Origin: Acholoe squamosa
Lineage: Eukaryota; Annelida; Polychaeta; Phyllodocida; Polynoidae
Assembly (NCBI GenBank): GCA_949317995.1
Contig: OX439047.1
Coordinates: 48,557,505-48,621,504, forward strand
DNA length: 64,000 nucleotides
Direction: 5' to 3'
Shown here in pieces: positions 47,117 to 60,094 of the stretch; position 1 is the stretch's first letter; each line of letters begins with the position of its first letter. Below the pieces are notes generated by a model. It saw nothing but the letters and a program-made list of their open reading frames with translations, was not told the origin of the DNA and ran no database searches. The position numbers were made by a program, and so were the translations under genes.

Positions 47117-47737
47117 AGTTAGATTCAGGATTGTGTCTAGTAACTGCCAGTCTACTGTTAGTCTGTCTAGTAACTAACAGTCTGCTGTTAGATTGTGTCT
47201 GGTAACTGCCAGTCTGCTGTTAGATTGTGTCTAGTAACTGCCAGTCTGCTGTTAGATTGTGTCTAGTAACTGCCAATCTGCTGTTAGTTTTTGTCTAGTA
47301 ACTGCAAGTCTGCTGTTAGTTTGTGTCTAGTAACTGCCAGTCAGCTGTTAGTCTGTCTAGAAACTGCCAGTCTACTGTTAGTTTGTGTCTAGAAACTGAC
47401 AGTCTGCTATTAGTCTGTCTAGAAACTGCCAGTATGCTGTACGTTTGTGTCTAGTAACTGACAGTCTGCTGTTAGTTTGTGTCTAGAAACTGCCAGTCTG
47501 CTGTTAGTTAGTGTCTAGTAACTGCCAGTCTGCTGTTAGTTTGTGTCTAGAAACTGCCAGTCCACTGTTAGTTTTTGTCTAGTAACTGCCAGTCTGCAGT
47601 TAGTTTGTGTCTAGCAACTGCTAATCTGCTGTAAGTTTGTGTCTAGTAACAGCCAGTCTGCTGTTAGTCTGTGTCTAGAAACTGCCAGCCTGCTGTTAGT
47701 CTGTCTACAAACTGCCAGTCTGCTCTTAGTTTGTGTT
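47117..47737. repeat. 32-bp minisatellite in unit 2
   Basis: The counterpart of 43860-44535, about 19 units. The order of variant units is partly conserved between the two arrays, with local gains and losses. Confidence 0.92.
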
Positions 47738-47821
47738 TTCTCCACAAAACACAATCTTAGGACAGGGGATCTACATGTCATGACCTGTTGTCCCATTGAG
47801 AAATGCAAATTATGGTAGCCC

Positions 47822-49165
47822 AAGAAGATTTGAAATGTTTTTTTTTTTTTTGACTTTCACAACGCATTCCTAACCATTTCTCACTATTTCAAGTTATTAA
47901 ATTTCTGGTATGTAATTTCTGATCCCTGTCAGACGTGAGCATGGTGGTAAACTGGGGATATATGCACAGCCTTTCTTGAGAGGATCACAGGCTTTTCTTT
48001 TACTCAATTATAATAGTGCTATTCACAGGACTGACTGTAAGGCTGCTGAGGCCTGCTGCTGATCATGTGTGTTAACCATACTGTATAATATTCTGTGTCC
48101 CCGACTGCTTCACCAGTGCTTTGGTATATAGGATAAATAAATTGGTACTTCAATGATCGGGATCGGGTATGTGGTTTCCCTTGGGCTTGTGTTAAGTTTG
48201 AATTTTAGCTCTGTTCTCTTTCCGACCATCATGCACGTATGCGTTTGCCCTCTCTACACCTAGAATGGAATTTTCTCTTCTTGTCGCGAGGATGAACCCT
48301 CAGACATATATACGTTGGCGCATCATGCTGACCCGGATGCTGACCTTTCCGGTTCTGTCAGAGCACACACACGAGCTCCCCCCATGAGATTCTTTATCAT
48401 GCAGGATATCAACAAAAGGCCAACAAAATATCAACAAATTCAAACAGGCCGTCCGCATTACAAGGTTATCTTATTGCCCAATGGGCACCACGGTTGTGAT
48501 AGCAGCGGCCTGTCTGGCTGTAGACTACAGCCTTCTGTACATTTATACGGCCATGACGGCCAGACCCAGCTGCAGCCTGCACGGCACGGAAGACGATGGG
48601 TTACAGCGCCTGGCGGGAGGCGGTCCCTCCTCCAGCCAACACCTCTAGGATTTAATTAGTTTCTAGCGTGTGTCTCCTTTCAGCGCTGGTCAGGTGCCGG
48701 GAGAGCCACCGTGATTGTGGCTTGACAGTCCTTTTTCCCAGCAAGGCTCCGTGGCCATAGGCTCCACTGGTGTTTTTCCGCCCTTCTTTCCTCCTCCAGC
48801 TCCACTCACACACTTACACACTCTCTCTCTCTCACACTCCGAATCTCTCTGCTCACAGCGGGGGCTAATAATTTGGCGGCCGGCCGGCGCCGGCTGTGGG
48901 GAGGTGCCTACTGGCGCTGAATGTCGAGTACAGCGTCGGGCTGAGTTAGTATGGCAAAATGGCGTCCTGCGGCAGGCAGCTGGGAGGCAGCATCAAAGCT
49001 GCACTATATAACTCACTGTACCAACATGGACCCACCAGCAGCTCACCCTGCCCGACGCCTGCCAATGAGTAGCTCAGATCTGGGCAATGAATGCCAGTGA
49101 GCAGCTCACTGCAACGACTTCCAAGGAGTAGATAAGGGCATTGCCCAAGCTGGTGACGTGATACC
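47822..49165. other. Stretch with no supported gene; GC-rich patch near 48.3-49.0 kb
   Basis: Starts with a T run. 48300-49020 is richer in GC and CpG (GGCCGGCCGGCGCCGGC near 48879-48895) with a CT-rich stretch before it. ATGGCGTCCTGCGGC near 48959 has a good start-codon context but opens only about 35 codons with no recognisable product. The 115-codon frame at 48315-48659 is also unrecognised. This could be a promoter or first exon, which I cannot support further. Confidence 0.3.
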
Positions 49166-49189
49166 TGTCAGTCAGGAGCTACCGGCAAT

Positions 49190-49505
49190 GCATGTCAGTG
49201 AGAAACTAATGGCAATACCTGATAGTAAGTAGCTCATAGCAATGCATGTCAGTGAGAAACTAAAGGCAATACCTGATAGTAAGTAGCTCATAGCAATGCA
49301 TGTCAGTGAGAAACTAAAGGCAATACCTGATAGTAAGTAGCTCATGACAATGCATGTCAGTGAGAAACTAAAGGCAATACCTGATAGTAAGTAGCTCATA
49401 GCAATGCATGTCAGTGAGAAACTAAAGGCAATACCTGATAGTAAGTAGCTCATGGCAATGCATGTCAGTGAGAAACTAAAGGCAATATTTTATAGTAAGT
49501 AGCTC
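49190..49505. repeat. 54-bp tandem repeat, about six copies
   Basis: Near-identical units of AATGCATGTCAGTGAGAAAC plus TAAAGGCAATACCTGATAGT and AAGTAGCTCATAGC. The minus-strand frame repeating every 18 codons is an artefact of a unit divisible by three. Confidence 0.95.
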
Positions 49506-49524
49506 ATGACAACACAGAGAAAAT

Positions 49525-49720
49525 AAAGGGAGTCAAAAGGAGAGTCCAGGCTTGCCTTCAGATTGACTCCCCTTTCTGATGAAAGGGAGTCAACTGACTC
49601 TCTTAAGGGAGTCCAGGTTTTGCCTTCAAATTGACTCCCCCTTTACTCCAAAAGAGAGTCCAGGTCACCTTTGACTCCCTTCCCAAAGGGAGTCTGACCA
49701 ATCATCGACTCCCTTTCGGG
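49525..49720. repeat. Cluster of GGGAGTC/GACTCCC inverted motifs
   Basis: GGGAGTC and its complement GACTCCC (or GACTCTC/GAGAGTC) alternate at least ten times in 200 bp, allowing several alternative hairpins. Two more copies lie near 50148-50182. It may be a degraded foldback element about 650 bp long. Confidence 0.6.
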
Positions 49721-50753
49721 ATTAATTATTCTAAATATCTAGACCCATAGTCTCTAGATATCAAGTGTAATGCCAGTCATACTTCATCTTGTACACTTGT
49801 GCTTTGCATGATGAAAGACATAGCAGGGATACTGAACTTCCCTCAAGGTACATTAGTTGACATGACAAAGCAGTTGACTGATTATGGCTTTAGCTTTCTG
49901 AAATTGGTACAGAATGGGTGTCTAAGGCTTTTGAATGTGATTAAATTGCCCATATATCAAGTAGTTTGTATTATCCTACTGTATCTCATTTTGAGGGTAT
50001 GTATTGATCCTATGATAATTGATTTTTTTTCAATGTAAATTTCATTGTCTTATTTCCGATCAAAACAAAGATAAATGCATCCAGATAAATGCTCTATGGA
50101 GATAGTGCCTCCACCTAGTGGAAATCATTCCCCCTGGCTTACCCTGACTCCCTTCGGGAGTCCAGCTCATCCATGACTCCCTGGCAGTGTATGATGTTAT
50201 AGCATGCACAGCACTGTCAGGGCCACCTGATGGCCATAGATAACTCTAAACCCCCGTAATGTTACATTTTCCCACGTTTGGTCACAGATTTGCCCATATA
50301 TTGCTATACAAAATCAAAAAAAAAATTAAAAAAAAAAAAAATCCGACCTACCGACCCTAGCTCTGTGAGTCATGTAACTGGAAACACATGAATTCTTTTT
50401 TGGGCTTGGGCCATATGTGGTAATGCCTCTCATTGAGTAGCTTCCTCATGGAAATGCCTGATAGTCAGCACATCATTCCAATGTCTGACAAGGGGTTTGC
50501 TCATAGAAATGTTTGATAGAGAGTGTACCCCAAAGCTGTTTGGTGTAAGTCAATTGAAGTTCACTGAGATGAGACTCCAAGTGAGAAGGGCAGAGCTGCA
50601 ATGCCTGTCAGCAGGAGTCCTGCTATAGTCTACAGCTCATGACAATAAGACGCCCCGTCATATAACATTAATGGTAAGCGATTCCCAGAAATGTCAGTGG
50701 GACATCAACCCGTGCACGTGAGCAGCTCACAGCATTGCCAACCTCTGCTAGCC
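49721..50753. other. Stretch with no recognised gene
   Basis: Includes an AT-rich 80-codon frame (49799-50038) with no motif and a poly(A)-rich patch at 50309-50341. Relatives of the TGATAGTNAGTAGCTCAT phrase of the upstream array appear faintly near 50430-50480. Confidence 0.35.
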
Positions 50754-50756
50754 TAA

Positions 50757-50888
50757 AGCGCTGGTTCCACAGACCTAAATTGGTCGGATTAGCACTAATC
50801 CGACCGATTTTTTTCTATACTTTTGATATATTATAAATCGTCGGATTAGGGCTATTCCGACCGATTGTATGGCTGTGGAACCAGCACT
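50757..50888. mobile_element. Harbinger-type MITE, 132 bp, TAA target duplication
   Basis: Ends AGCGCTGGTTCCACAG and, inverted, AGTGCTGGTTCCACAG (one mismatch in 16), flanked by TAA at 50754-50756 and 50889-50891. Subterminal palindromes GGTCGGATTAG/CTAATCCGACC sit inside each half, so the whole can fold into a branched hairpin. Confidence 0.8.
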
Positions 50889-50934
50889 TAAGTGTAATGA
50901 GGCACTCATATGTAGTGTTCACATTGAGTGACTA

Positions 50935-51053
50935 GGGAGGTTTAGCAAACACGACATACGTCACTCAAACCTGATTTTACGTAGACGTAGCAGTGCTGTA
51001 AGTATGCTGCACGTCTGCGTTATAATGCCTACGTAGTGATTGCTAAACCTCCC
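50935..51053. mobile_element. MITE, 119 bp, TA flanks
   Basis: Starts GGGAGGTTTAGCAA and ends with its exact complement, flanked by TA at 50933-50934 and 51054-51055. The inverted similarity goes on through an ACGTAG-like block. It begins 43 bp after the previous MITE's target site. Confidence 0.78.
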
Positions 51054-51229
51054 TAATGTCTGAACAAATTAGCAATGACGTTTGAACCTCTAATTTGTAA
51101 CACCTGTGTAAGGATTAGTGACCTACATATAATACGACCATTGACCAGTTAACATTACAGTGGACCTTGCTGATGTAGCCCGCCCCCACCTGCAGTCAGT
51201 GACACCAGGTGACCCAGCTCCTCCTCTGT

Positions 51230-51360
51230 AAGGCCCATTTTCCACCACCCGAATTGACCCCTCTATCGGACGATAGACCCTTAGTAGGTGCCGAGGAGGT
51301 AGTTTGCTGCTGCTGTCGACCGGTACATGGACCATACCGGGTGGTGGAAAACGGCCCTGA
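51230..51360. mobile_element. MITE of about 130 bp
   Basis: The left end GGCCCATTTTCCACCACCCG is matched by the inverted right end GGGCCGTTTTCCACCACCCG. Flanks TAA (left) and TGA (right) could be a decayed TWA duplication. Confidence 0.65.
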
Positions 51361-51667
51361 CACCCAGTGAGAACTGATACTATCCCTGCCTGATGATCGA
51401 TCGTCTGAGTGTGTGCTGGCCTTTGGGGAACCTTGATGTCAGGCAGTGTGTGTGAAATGGCTGTCTAACCAGGACAAGGCTATCCTGCCTCTCTATCTTA
51501 CAGCTGCAGCTTTTGTCTGAGGCTATCTCTACACCTTGTCCAGACCTGGGAGGTGCCTGTTCTGAGAATTATAAAATTAGACATTGCCACACAGCGTAGT
51601 TAGACAGTGCTATAGAGTCAAGTGGAATCTGGATTTCAATTTTCGTATTTTCTTTTCGTAACAATGT

Positions 51668-52673
<1,006 letters not shown>

Positions 52674-52676
52674 TAA

Positions 52677-52968
52677 GGGAGTGATCATTTTTAAACAGCA
52701 GGGGGGGGGGGGGGTGGTGGGTTTGAGGGAGGGGGTCAGAATCTTTTCGACCCTTTGACCAGGGGGTCAGACATTAATTCCGACCCCTTGACCAGGGGGG
52801 TCAAAACAATGTCATCTGAAAAACCCAGCGCATTACTATAGGTAAAAAGGGTGCATTCGCACACGATTTTCGGTCCTTCGGGGGGTCAAAAATATTTGAC
52901 GCCCCCCCCCCCTCTTGCGCAAACCCACCAGCCCCCCCCCCTGCTGTTGTTCAAAAATGATCACTCCC
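52677..52968. mobile_element. Harbinger-type MITE family H, copy 1 (TAA target)
   Basis: Starts GGGAGTGATCATTTTTAAAC followed by a G run and TGGTGGGTTTG, and ends with the complement (CAAACCCACCA, C run, AAAAATGATCACTCCC). TAA is present at 52674-52676 and 52969-52971. The long G and C runs in opposite halves are part of the inverted repeats. Confidence 0.8.
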
Positions 52969-52971
52969 TAA

Positions 52972-53440
52972 TAATTCTATTTCTGGATACTTCTGTTTAT
53001 GATTATTGAACTTCGTGACATGCATCAGTTAGGCCGCTGGAGGAATGATATTATATCAGATATATATCATAACAGGCTCAAACAATAATTATTTTGAAAA
53101 ATAAACTCTCTATAATAATGGCCTCCCTGGATAAGATTCAGCTCTCACCATCTGTTCTGTTTATGCCATAGACATAAACGAGATATCAACTGAAGCTGGG
53201 GTGGGACATCTCCATGTTCTTAATTCCTATTATCATGTTGTTGCAGATTATATGGCGAAGAACCCAAAATCCATGTAATTTGCTTTGAATTACTGCTTAG
53301 CTAGAGGTTGCATAAACTACAACCAAAGGTAAAGTTATCAGATACATCTCAAGTTTAGAGTGGGTTCTGTGTCTGGCAACTAGTTTTCAGTAGATTACAT
53401 GTATAGAGAATAGATAATATTTTAATAGGGATTGAAAACA
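52972..53440. other. Stretch with no recognised gene
   Basis: AT-rich; nothing recognisable. Confidence 0.4.
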
Positions 53441-53532
53441 TTTGCCCCCCCCCGGTCAAGGGATAAAGTAATTGCCCCCCCCCCTCAAACCCACCAACCC
53501 CCTCTGTTTTTCAAAAATGATCCCTTCCTAAA
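53441..53532. mobile_element. MITE family H, right-end relic
   Basis: C runs, CTCAAACCCACCA and TTTTTCAAAAATGATCCCTT match the right end of family H (52677-52968); the left half is missing or unrecognisable. Confidence 0.55.
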
Positions 53533-53601
53533 GGGTAGCAATGTTTTCGTCACACGGAACACAGTGGATATAATTACTTATAGTATCGATTTAATTTCTG
53601 A

Positions 53602-54213
53602 AATGCATGTATAGTGATACTTGAGTTGATAGGATAGGTGTCTGACAATACTCATGCATGTATAGTGATACTTGAGTTGATAGGATAGGTGTCTGACAAT
53701 ACTCATGTATGTATAGTGATACTTGAGTTGATAGGATAGGTGTCTGACAATACTCATGCATGTATAGTGATACTTGAGTTGATAGGATAGGTGTCTGACA
53801 ATACTCATGCATGTATAGTGATACTTGAGTTGATAGGATAGGTGTCTGACAATACTCATGCATGTATAGTGATACTTGAGTTGATAGGATAGGTGTCTGA
53901 CAATACTCATGAATGTAGTGATACTTGAGTTGATAGGATAGGTGTCTGACAATACTCATGCATGTATAGCGATACTTGAGTTGATAGGATAGGTGTCTGA
54001 CAATACTCATGAATGTAGTGATACTTGAGTTGATAGGATAGGTGTCTGACAATACTCATGAATGTAGTGATACTTGAGTTGATAGGATAGGTGTCTGACA
54101 ATACTCATGCATGTATAGTGATACTTGAGTTGATAGGATAGGTGTCTGACAATACTCATGTATGTATAGTGATACTTGAGTTGATAGGATAGGTGTCTAC
54201 AATACTCATGCAT
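53602..54213. repeat. 51-bp tandem repeat, about 12 copies
   Basis: Units ATGCATGTATAGTGATACTT plus GAGTTGATAGGATAGGTGTC and TGACAATACTC. Some units are shortened to 47 bp by loss of four bases (ATGAATGTAGTG). The repeating 17-codon minus-strand frames are artefacts. Confidence 0.95.
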
Positions 54214-57200
54214 GTAATAGCTGTTTAGTGACGAGTTGTCACTAACACACAAAATAATTACATTCCAGTTAAAATGTACCGGATGCTCTATAACCGATTG
54301 ATCAGAATCCGCAATGGAGGAAAAAATGTAATTCTCCACCCTAAGTTGGTAGAATGGCCACCCCGTATCACTGTAGAGTATTCATTAACTATCAGAGCCC
54401 GGTCGCCGACACTCACATTGGTTACCATAGTAACGGACAATTGGTTGGTGTGCCCCACCCGTGGAGGATTACATGGGAGGGCGGTGGTAGAGTGTGTGCC
54501 AGGACCTACTCTGACAATGCCACTACTCATTATATTGATGTAAATTGCACACAATTAGTATCTATATATGCACCTCCAACCAAAGACACCACGATTCATT
54601 CTCTAGGATAATGGCTGTGCTTGGCTCTCTGAGGCTCATTAGATTGTGCAGAAATGTAATCTACAGAAGCCAACGTGTGCCACTAGATGTGCACTACCCC
54701 CATCAGTGTTTTGTTATGCACATCTTCATAGAGTAGACCTATCTAACATTTACCCTATGCATTTTCTGAAGGGGTGTCTCTGAAAAACTGGCTGTCTGTC
54801 AGTCAACTGTGTACTGTAATGTGTGACACCTATACCTCTAAGCCCAGAGAATAAAGGGTTATGCCCAGAACAGGTTAATGACAATGTATCAGTTCTCGCA
54901 ACAATATAGGCTGTGACACCCTGCTGTTTGATGCCTGCACCACCTCAATTGTAACAGTGTAGATGTGTACCCCCAGTGCATCCTTGGCCAGGGTCAGCCA
55001 ACTCTCTTTCCATGATCACTGTGGCGACAACTATCACCGTAATTCTAATAACAGCGATCAAAGATGGTGTTCAAATTGTAAACAAAGTAAAGAGGCAACA
55101 TTTTGCATATATATAGATGATGTTCTAGTAGCTCATATGTGAGCCATCCTACAAAGTGGTACTGAAGTTGCACATTTAGAAGCCTAGATATGGCCTTTTC
55201 AAGTGGTTTAGTGTAAAAAATATCAGATTTTTCAAAATTGACATTTTGATAATTTTTAAACATAAAGGTAGATATCTTTTAGAATCCTTGCTTACTAAAA
55301 ATATATTGAAGCTCCAAATGTCTAAAAGACATAGCTGTAGTTTTCATGGTTATAAAGAATTACACAGGAATTATATAGAATTCATAAATCATTATATGTT
55401 TAATATGTCAATTATCCCAATTTATGAATATGCCAATACATGTTGTATGTGCGACTTCTGAACCATTTTGTAAGGATGGGTCACATACGGCTTGTGTGTA
55501 GTGGACAATAATAGATAACATATATGTAGTATAATGTAAATATATATATAGTAATAGAGTAAAAGCGATTGAGTTCTCTACTTATCATGTGTAGTTTATA
55601 TAAACCTCATCCAGTTGTTTGATCTTAAGCATGGATGTGATCCTTCATTCTACCCAAAGTAGATGCTTCAAATAGCCATACATGTTTTACAATTCAATAG
55701 AGAAAAAGTGAAGTGGACTCAACTACTGCCATCTTTGATCGCCATCATTCAAATTACGGTGATAGGTGTCATCACAGTGATGATGCAAGGATCAGGATGC
55801 ATGGATAGAATTTGCCATCACTGGTCACTGAGGACCATGGGCATCCGGATCATATTCAATATCATCACTGAGGAATATATACACTGATCACATCCACTGT
55901 ATAACCTCACGTATAAGGTGCACCACACCTAATAGAATCCACCAAAGCACTGCTTATATCTGTTATACAGTTGTTAAAATGTATGGGCAACACTTCAAAT
56001 AATGAGACCTTCACACTCTGAGGGCATCGGCCTTTTCTCATTGTATCATTTACGTTGTTCCCGAGACATCACATCACCACCTGTAGACTTGCTACAATCT
56101 TTAAACAAAAACTCTCTGTAGTTTGAAGAATACCTGTCGCAATCTTCAATAATGGAATTGACAGACAGACAGCTGTTTTTCAGAACATCCTGCCATAAAA
56201 CATGCACCTATGGAAGTTCTATGTTAAGGTATATGCCGTATTGTTAAGCAACGTGCACATGACATTGTTTTCTAATGGCACACGTCAGCTTCTGTAGTAA
56301 TCAGTGTTCTGGTTAGATATGTCGTTATGTATAAAAAATATTAGGTCCTTTAGAGGTAGATGGGTCAGACTAGCTCTTAAAAAACAGATATTCATGCAAA
56401 GTGTGAATTATCAATATTGTTATTGGAATGATATATTGAATGAAATTATATTGAAGGAGGAAGTTATATGCAAAAAAAACTGAACATGCAAAATAAACTG
56501 AACATGTATAGGTATAAAGGTAGAATGCTACCGTAGAAAACTTCACATTGAAAGACAATTGAAGGACAATGAATGGGGGAAAGGGAGTATGTGATGAGGG
56601 TAATAGCTATATATTATGTAGATGACAGTGAGATGGTACTATAAGGGCATATATAGAGAATAGGGTTCATCATATAAAGTGGGCTGCGTCTGACAACCTA
56701 GTTACACAGTATGGCGTATACTTACTGATTCATCGACTTTTCTCTTGCATAACATATACTGTGCATCTTACACAAGTCCCTCCTCTGGACCTAGCCTCCC
56801 ATACTGCCACATCTGATAAATCTAATCTAAAGTCATTAAATCCATCCATTTCTCTCAAGTATATCTTGTGCATAAAGAAGCTGGAATTTTATATCAGAAA
56901 ACCTATCTGAGCAATCCAGGCACTCCGTGTCGTAATAGGTTTGACTGCGTTACCATGTCTTTTGGTTGATTAGTTAAATGTAGATGATAGGGTGACGCCC
57001 CATTATAGAGTATCGTGACCTCAGTTTGTATACGACAAGCTACACGTAGCGCACAGTGCCATATAGCCTGTAGTGTAAGTAGTATAAGGGCATGGGCCAC
57101 AGGACCAGGCATCACCTGAACCTGTAGGACACATATACATGTACTGTATTCTAACAGTAACACTATATCCTCTTCTCTATAACAGTTATTACTTATTTTA

Positions 57201-57985
57201 CGTGTATTGCATAACAGTGGGTGTAGATTCACAATATAACTCTAGTTTATTCTAGTAACTACAATTGCACATATTTCTAATCGTCGCATTAAGAGAGTGG
57301 TAAATTTTGGACACTGTCTGTAGGCATTGCGCATCTAAGGGAACTTGGTAGATATGGTTTCACTAGGAGATTGGCACTATATCATTAATCTATCTGTAAC
57401 TGTTGCGGCATAGCTATTGTACCGGTTGGTGCCAGGTGTTACACCCATTGATAATAAAGCCATCACTATAGAGACAGGACGTACACTGGACGCCTCTATA
57501 TACACATATTATGATGGCATGGTTCAGTTCATGTGCATTGATATATTAGTGTATACAAATGTGACTTTGTGTCAATTAAAGTTCAAATTTACGTATGTCT
57601 GATCAGTTGCCCATGTACATTATCTCGAGCACTGTGTGGTCTACCTGGAAATGGATTTATGATATACCTGATGGGTTCACTTAATTCTTGCAACATAGAA
57701 ACATTCAGACCCTTTTGACAAGAGTACTCAGACTTTTTGGAACTAGATTTAAACAGCGAGTGTGTGGATGCTAGTTTCAATGTGACTACTATGGCAGTAA
57801 CACAGTATAGAATATGGCCCTAATTTAATACCGCACCTATTTCCAAAGCCACTGACATAGAATCCCCTACAATAGGGGTCTCGGCCTATTGTTCAGTGAG
57901 TGATACTTGAATTATTGAGAGTCACTTATAGTGCGTGTTGGGCTTTAGCCTCCCTCACCTGCCACGCAAATTCACCCTGCAGTAG
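54214..57985. other. Long stretch with no recognised gene
   Basis: About 3.8 kb of AT-rich, apparently single-copy DNA. Open frames reach only 60-110 codons and show no known motif, splice-bounded exon or repeat structure. Confidence 0.4.
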
Positions 57986-58477
57986 CCCACTGGGCACATC
58001 AATGTTGATTCAGCATTGAAACAACGTTTGCAATGTTTGCATATCAACATTGATATAGGGTTGAAATAGAGTTGAAATTGAAAGTTGAAACAACATACTC
58101 AAAATCAACTGTGATTCAACATCTAACCATCAGCGCTGATTCAATGTTTGTGTTTCTGTGTTGACTCAACATTGTTTCAACAATGTTGAAACAACATTGA
58201 CAGTTGTTTTGTTGACATATCAATGTTGAATCAACATTGTATCAACATTGAAATCAATATTGTTGATTCAACATTGACAAATCAATGTTGAATCAACGTT
58301 GAGTTGACAACAATATTTCAACATTGATATGTCAACTGTTGACTGGATGTTGAAATGGTGATGGTTGACAACGTTGAAATACAAATATTGAAAAAGTGTT
58401 GAAAACAGGTTGATCAACACCATCAACATAACATCAACTGGTTGTCAATGTTGATGCAACATTGTGTGCCCACTGGG
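57986..58477. mobile_element. TIR element, 492 bp, filled with TTGATTCAACATTG-type palindromes
   Basis: Ends CCCACTGGGCACA and TGTGCCCACTGGG (inverted, one mismatch). The interior is almost wholly made of variants of CAATGTTGAATCAACATTG and TTGTTTCAAC, giving dense local dyad symmetry. Elements of this style are widespread in aquatic animal genomes by my recollection. The target duplication is unclear. Confidence 0.7.
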
Positions 58478-58499
58478 AGACTTGCTTTGAATTATCTTC

Positions 58500-59065
58500 A
58501 ACACATTCACCACTCCTGCCACCAACCATTGCCTACCACCATCCATTGCCAGCCACCCACAATTGCCAGCCACCCACCACTGTCTGCCACCTACCACTGT
58601 CTGCCGCCCATCACTGCATGCTGCCCATCACTGCATGCCACCCATCACTGCCTGCCACCCATCACTGCCTGCCACCAACAACTGCTAGCAAACCACCACT
58701 GCCTGCCACCCACCACTCCCTGCCACCCACCACTGCAGGTCACTCACCACTGCCTGCCACACAGTAGTACCTACCGGCTGCCACTGCCAGCCCCTATCAA
58801 TGCCTGGCACCCGTCACTGCTAACCACCCACCACTACATGGCACATCACCTACCACTACTGCCTGCCACCCACTCTACCTAATACAAGTAGCCACTACTG
58901 CCTGCCACAATTGTCTTCTACAAACTCCATCCACCACTACAGATCTGAATAACTACTGCCTGACACCTTCCTGCTAAGAAACGCTGCCTGCCACAAATGA
59001 TACCCACTACTTCTCTCCCTATAACCTACAACTGTCATCCACCCACGACTGCCTGCCACCAACCC
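58500..59065. repeat. Degenerate 17-18 bp C-rich minisatellite
   Basis: Thirty or so variants of CACTGCCTGCCACCCAT, best ordered from 58590 to 58780 and fading to the right. The Pro/His-rich frames through it are artefacts. Confidence 0.85.
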
Positions 59066-59950
59066 ATGGCTGCCATATGCATCCCCTAGCCCCCAATTAC
59101 CACTCTCTAGCCTAGAGTTGCCCCATGGTACAGATCACATGCGAGCCTCTCCCTATTGCTCTACTAGCACAAAATTACCAATTTGTACTGAATATCGATC
59201 AAGCCTGCTGCTCATGCGAATCTGCAATTTAACCCCTTTTCGCACTCCCTCCCTTCTACACCAATCTAATTCAACTTTCCACAAAGCTGCCTCAGTCTCC
59301 CACGAGTTCATATCCAATAATTACCTTACGGAGTCATTGCCACGCTATAAAAGTACTCTTTTCCTTTATCATTTCTGATATTTCTCTTACCTCTCTCCTA
59401 CCACGCTTACCTCTCTTTACCTCACTCTGTCTCCTTCCTCCGTCTTTCCGATTTTATTCCCGCACTTACCTGTCTGTATTTGTACCTGCCGCCTTCTCAC
59501 CCTTACCACCCCTTCCACACTGTGCATGCTCTCTACCTCCAGCCCCTGTACTTCCTCATCATAAAGTCCCTCCAGGAGCCGACCCCTGAGTCCTGGCCAA
59601 TCTCTGGCTGACATAAGAGCCTCTCCTGGGCTTACATCACCGGCCGTGCGCCCGGCGGTTGGATAACCCCTGTTACTTATTTACTCCAAGACATGGACGC
59701 CTGACCCTGAGCTGCTCCCAGCTGCTCTCTGCATGTCAAGGGGTTTTATATTGTGCTACATACCTATGAGCTGCTCATGTATGGTGCCTATAGAGTCTGT
59801 AGTCTGACTAGACAAGCCTCTCACCTCCATATATACAATCTGAGTCCAATATATTACAGCAAATTACAGAGCAGGAATATGCATGAATCTAACTTTGAGA
59901 AAATAGTAAATGGCGTTTTGAGTTTACCTTTCATTGATTATTAGAATTAA
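59066..59950. other. Stretch with no recognised gene
   Basis: Pyrimidine-rich from 59380 to 59540. GAGCTGCTC occurs at 59709 and 59768, with CAGCTGCTC between them. No gene supported. Confidence 0.35.
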
Positions 59951-60094
59951 AGTGGCGGATTTAGACGGGGGCGTCCCCTCCTTTTCCCCTCTACTTAGGA
60001 GTTTATTTACCTCTATTTACAGTAGAATTTAGCCAAAATTAGGGGCTAAATAAGGGGCGCGCCCCCTCCTTTTCAAAATCGTGGATCCGACCCT
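59951..60094. mobile_element. Small TIR element with GTGGCGGATTTA ends
   Basis: The left end AGTGGCGGATTTAGACGGGG and the inverted right end AGGGTCGGATCCACGATTTT are related, with GGGGGCG and CGCGCCCCC blocks inside. It resembles the common GGCGGATCC-ended MITEs of animal genomes. The ends have diverged, so boundaries are approximate. Confidence 0.5.

Larger units (their letters stand above)
44624..47821 (+). repeat. Segmental tandem duplication, unit 2 (3,198 bp, fuller version)
   Basis: Part A' (44624-45639), an extra segment (45640-46609) and part B' (46610-47821). The extra segment contains the right end of the TIR element at 44860-45955, which shows that unit 2 keeps the older arrangement. 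Confidence 0.9.

Noticed and set aside
48959-49070. A well-placed ATG (ATGGCGTCC) in a GC-rich patch as a first exon
   Set aside because: Only about 35 codons, no recognisable product and no clear donor; left as an unassigned patch.
49172-49453. Minus-strand frame repeating an 18-codon hydrophobic peptide
   Set aside because: It mirrors the 54-bp tandem repeat.
53578-54339. Minus-strand frames repeating a 17-codon peptide
   Set aside because: They mirror the 51-bp tandem repeat; no independent evidence of coding.
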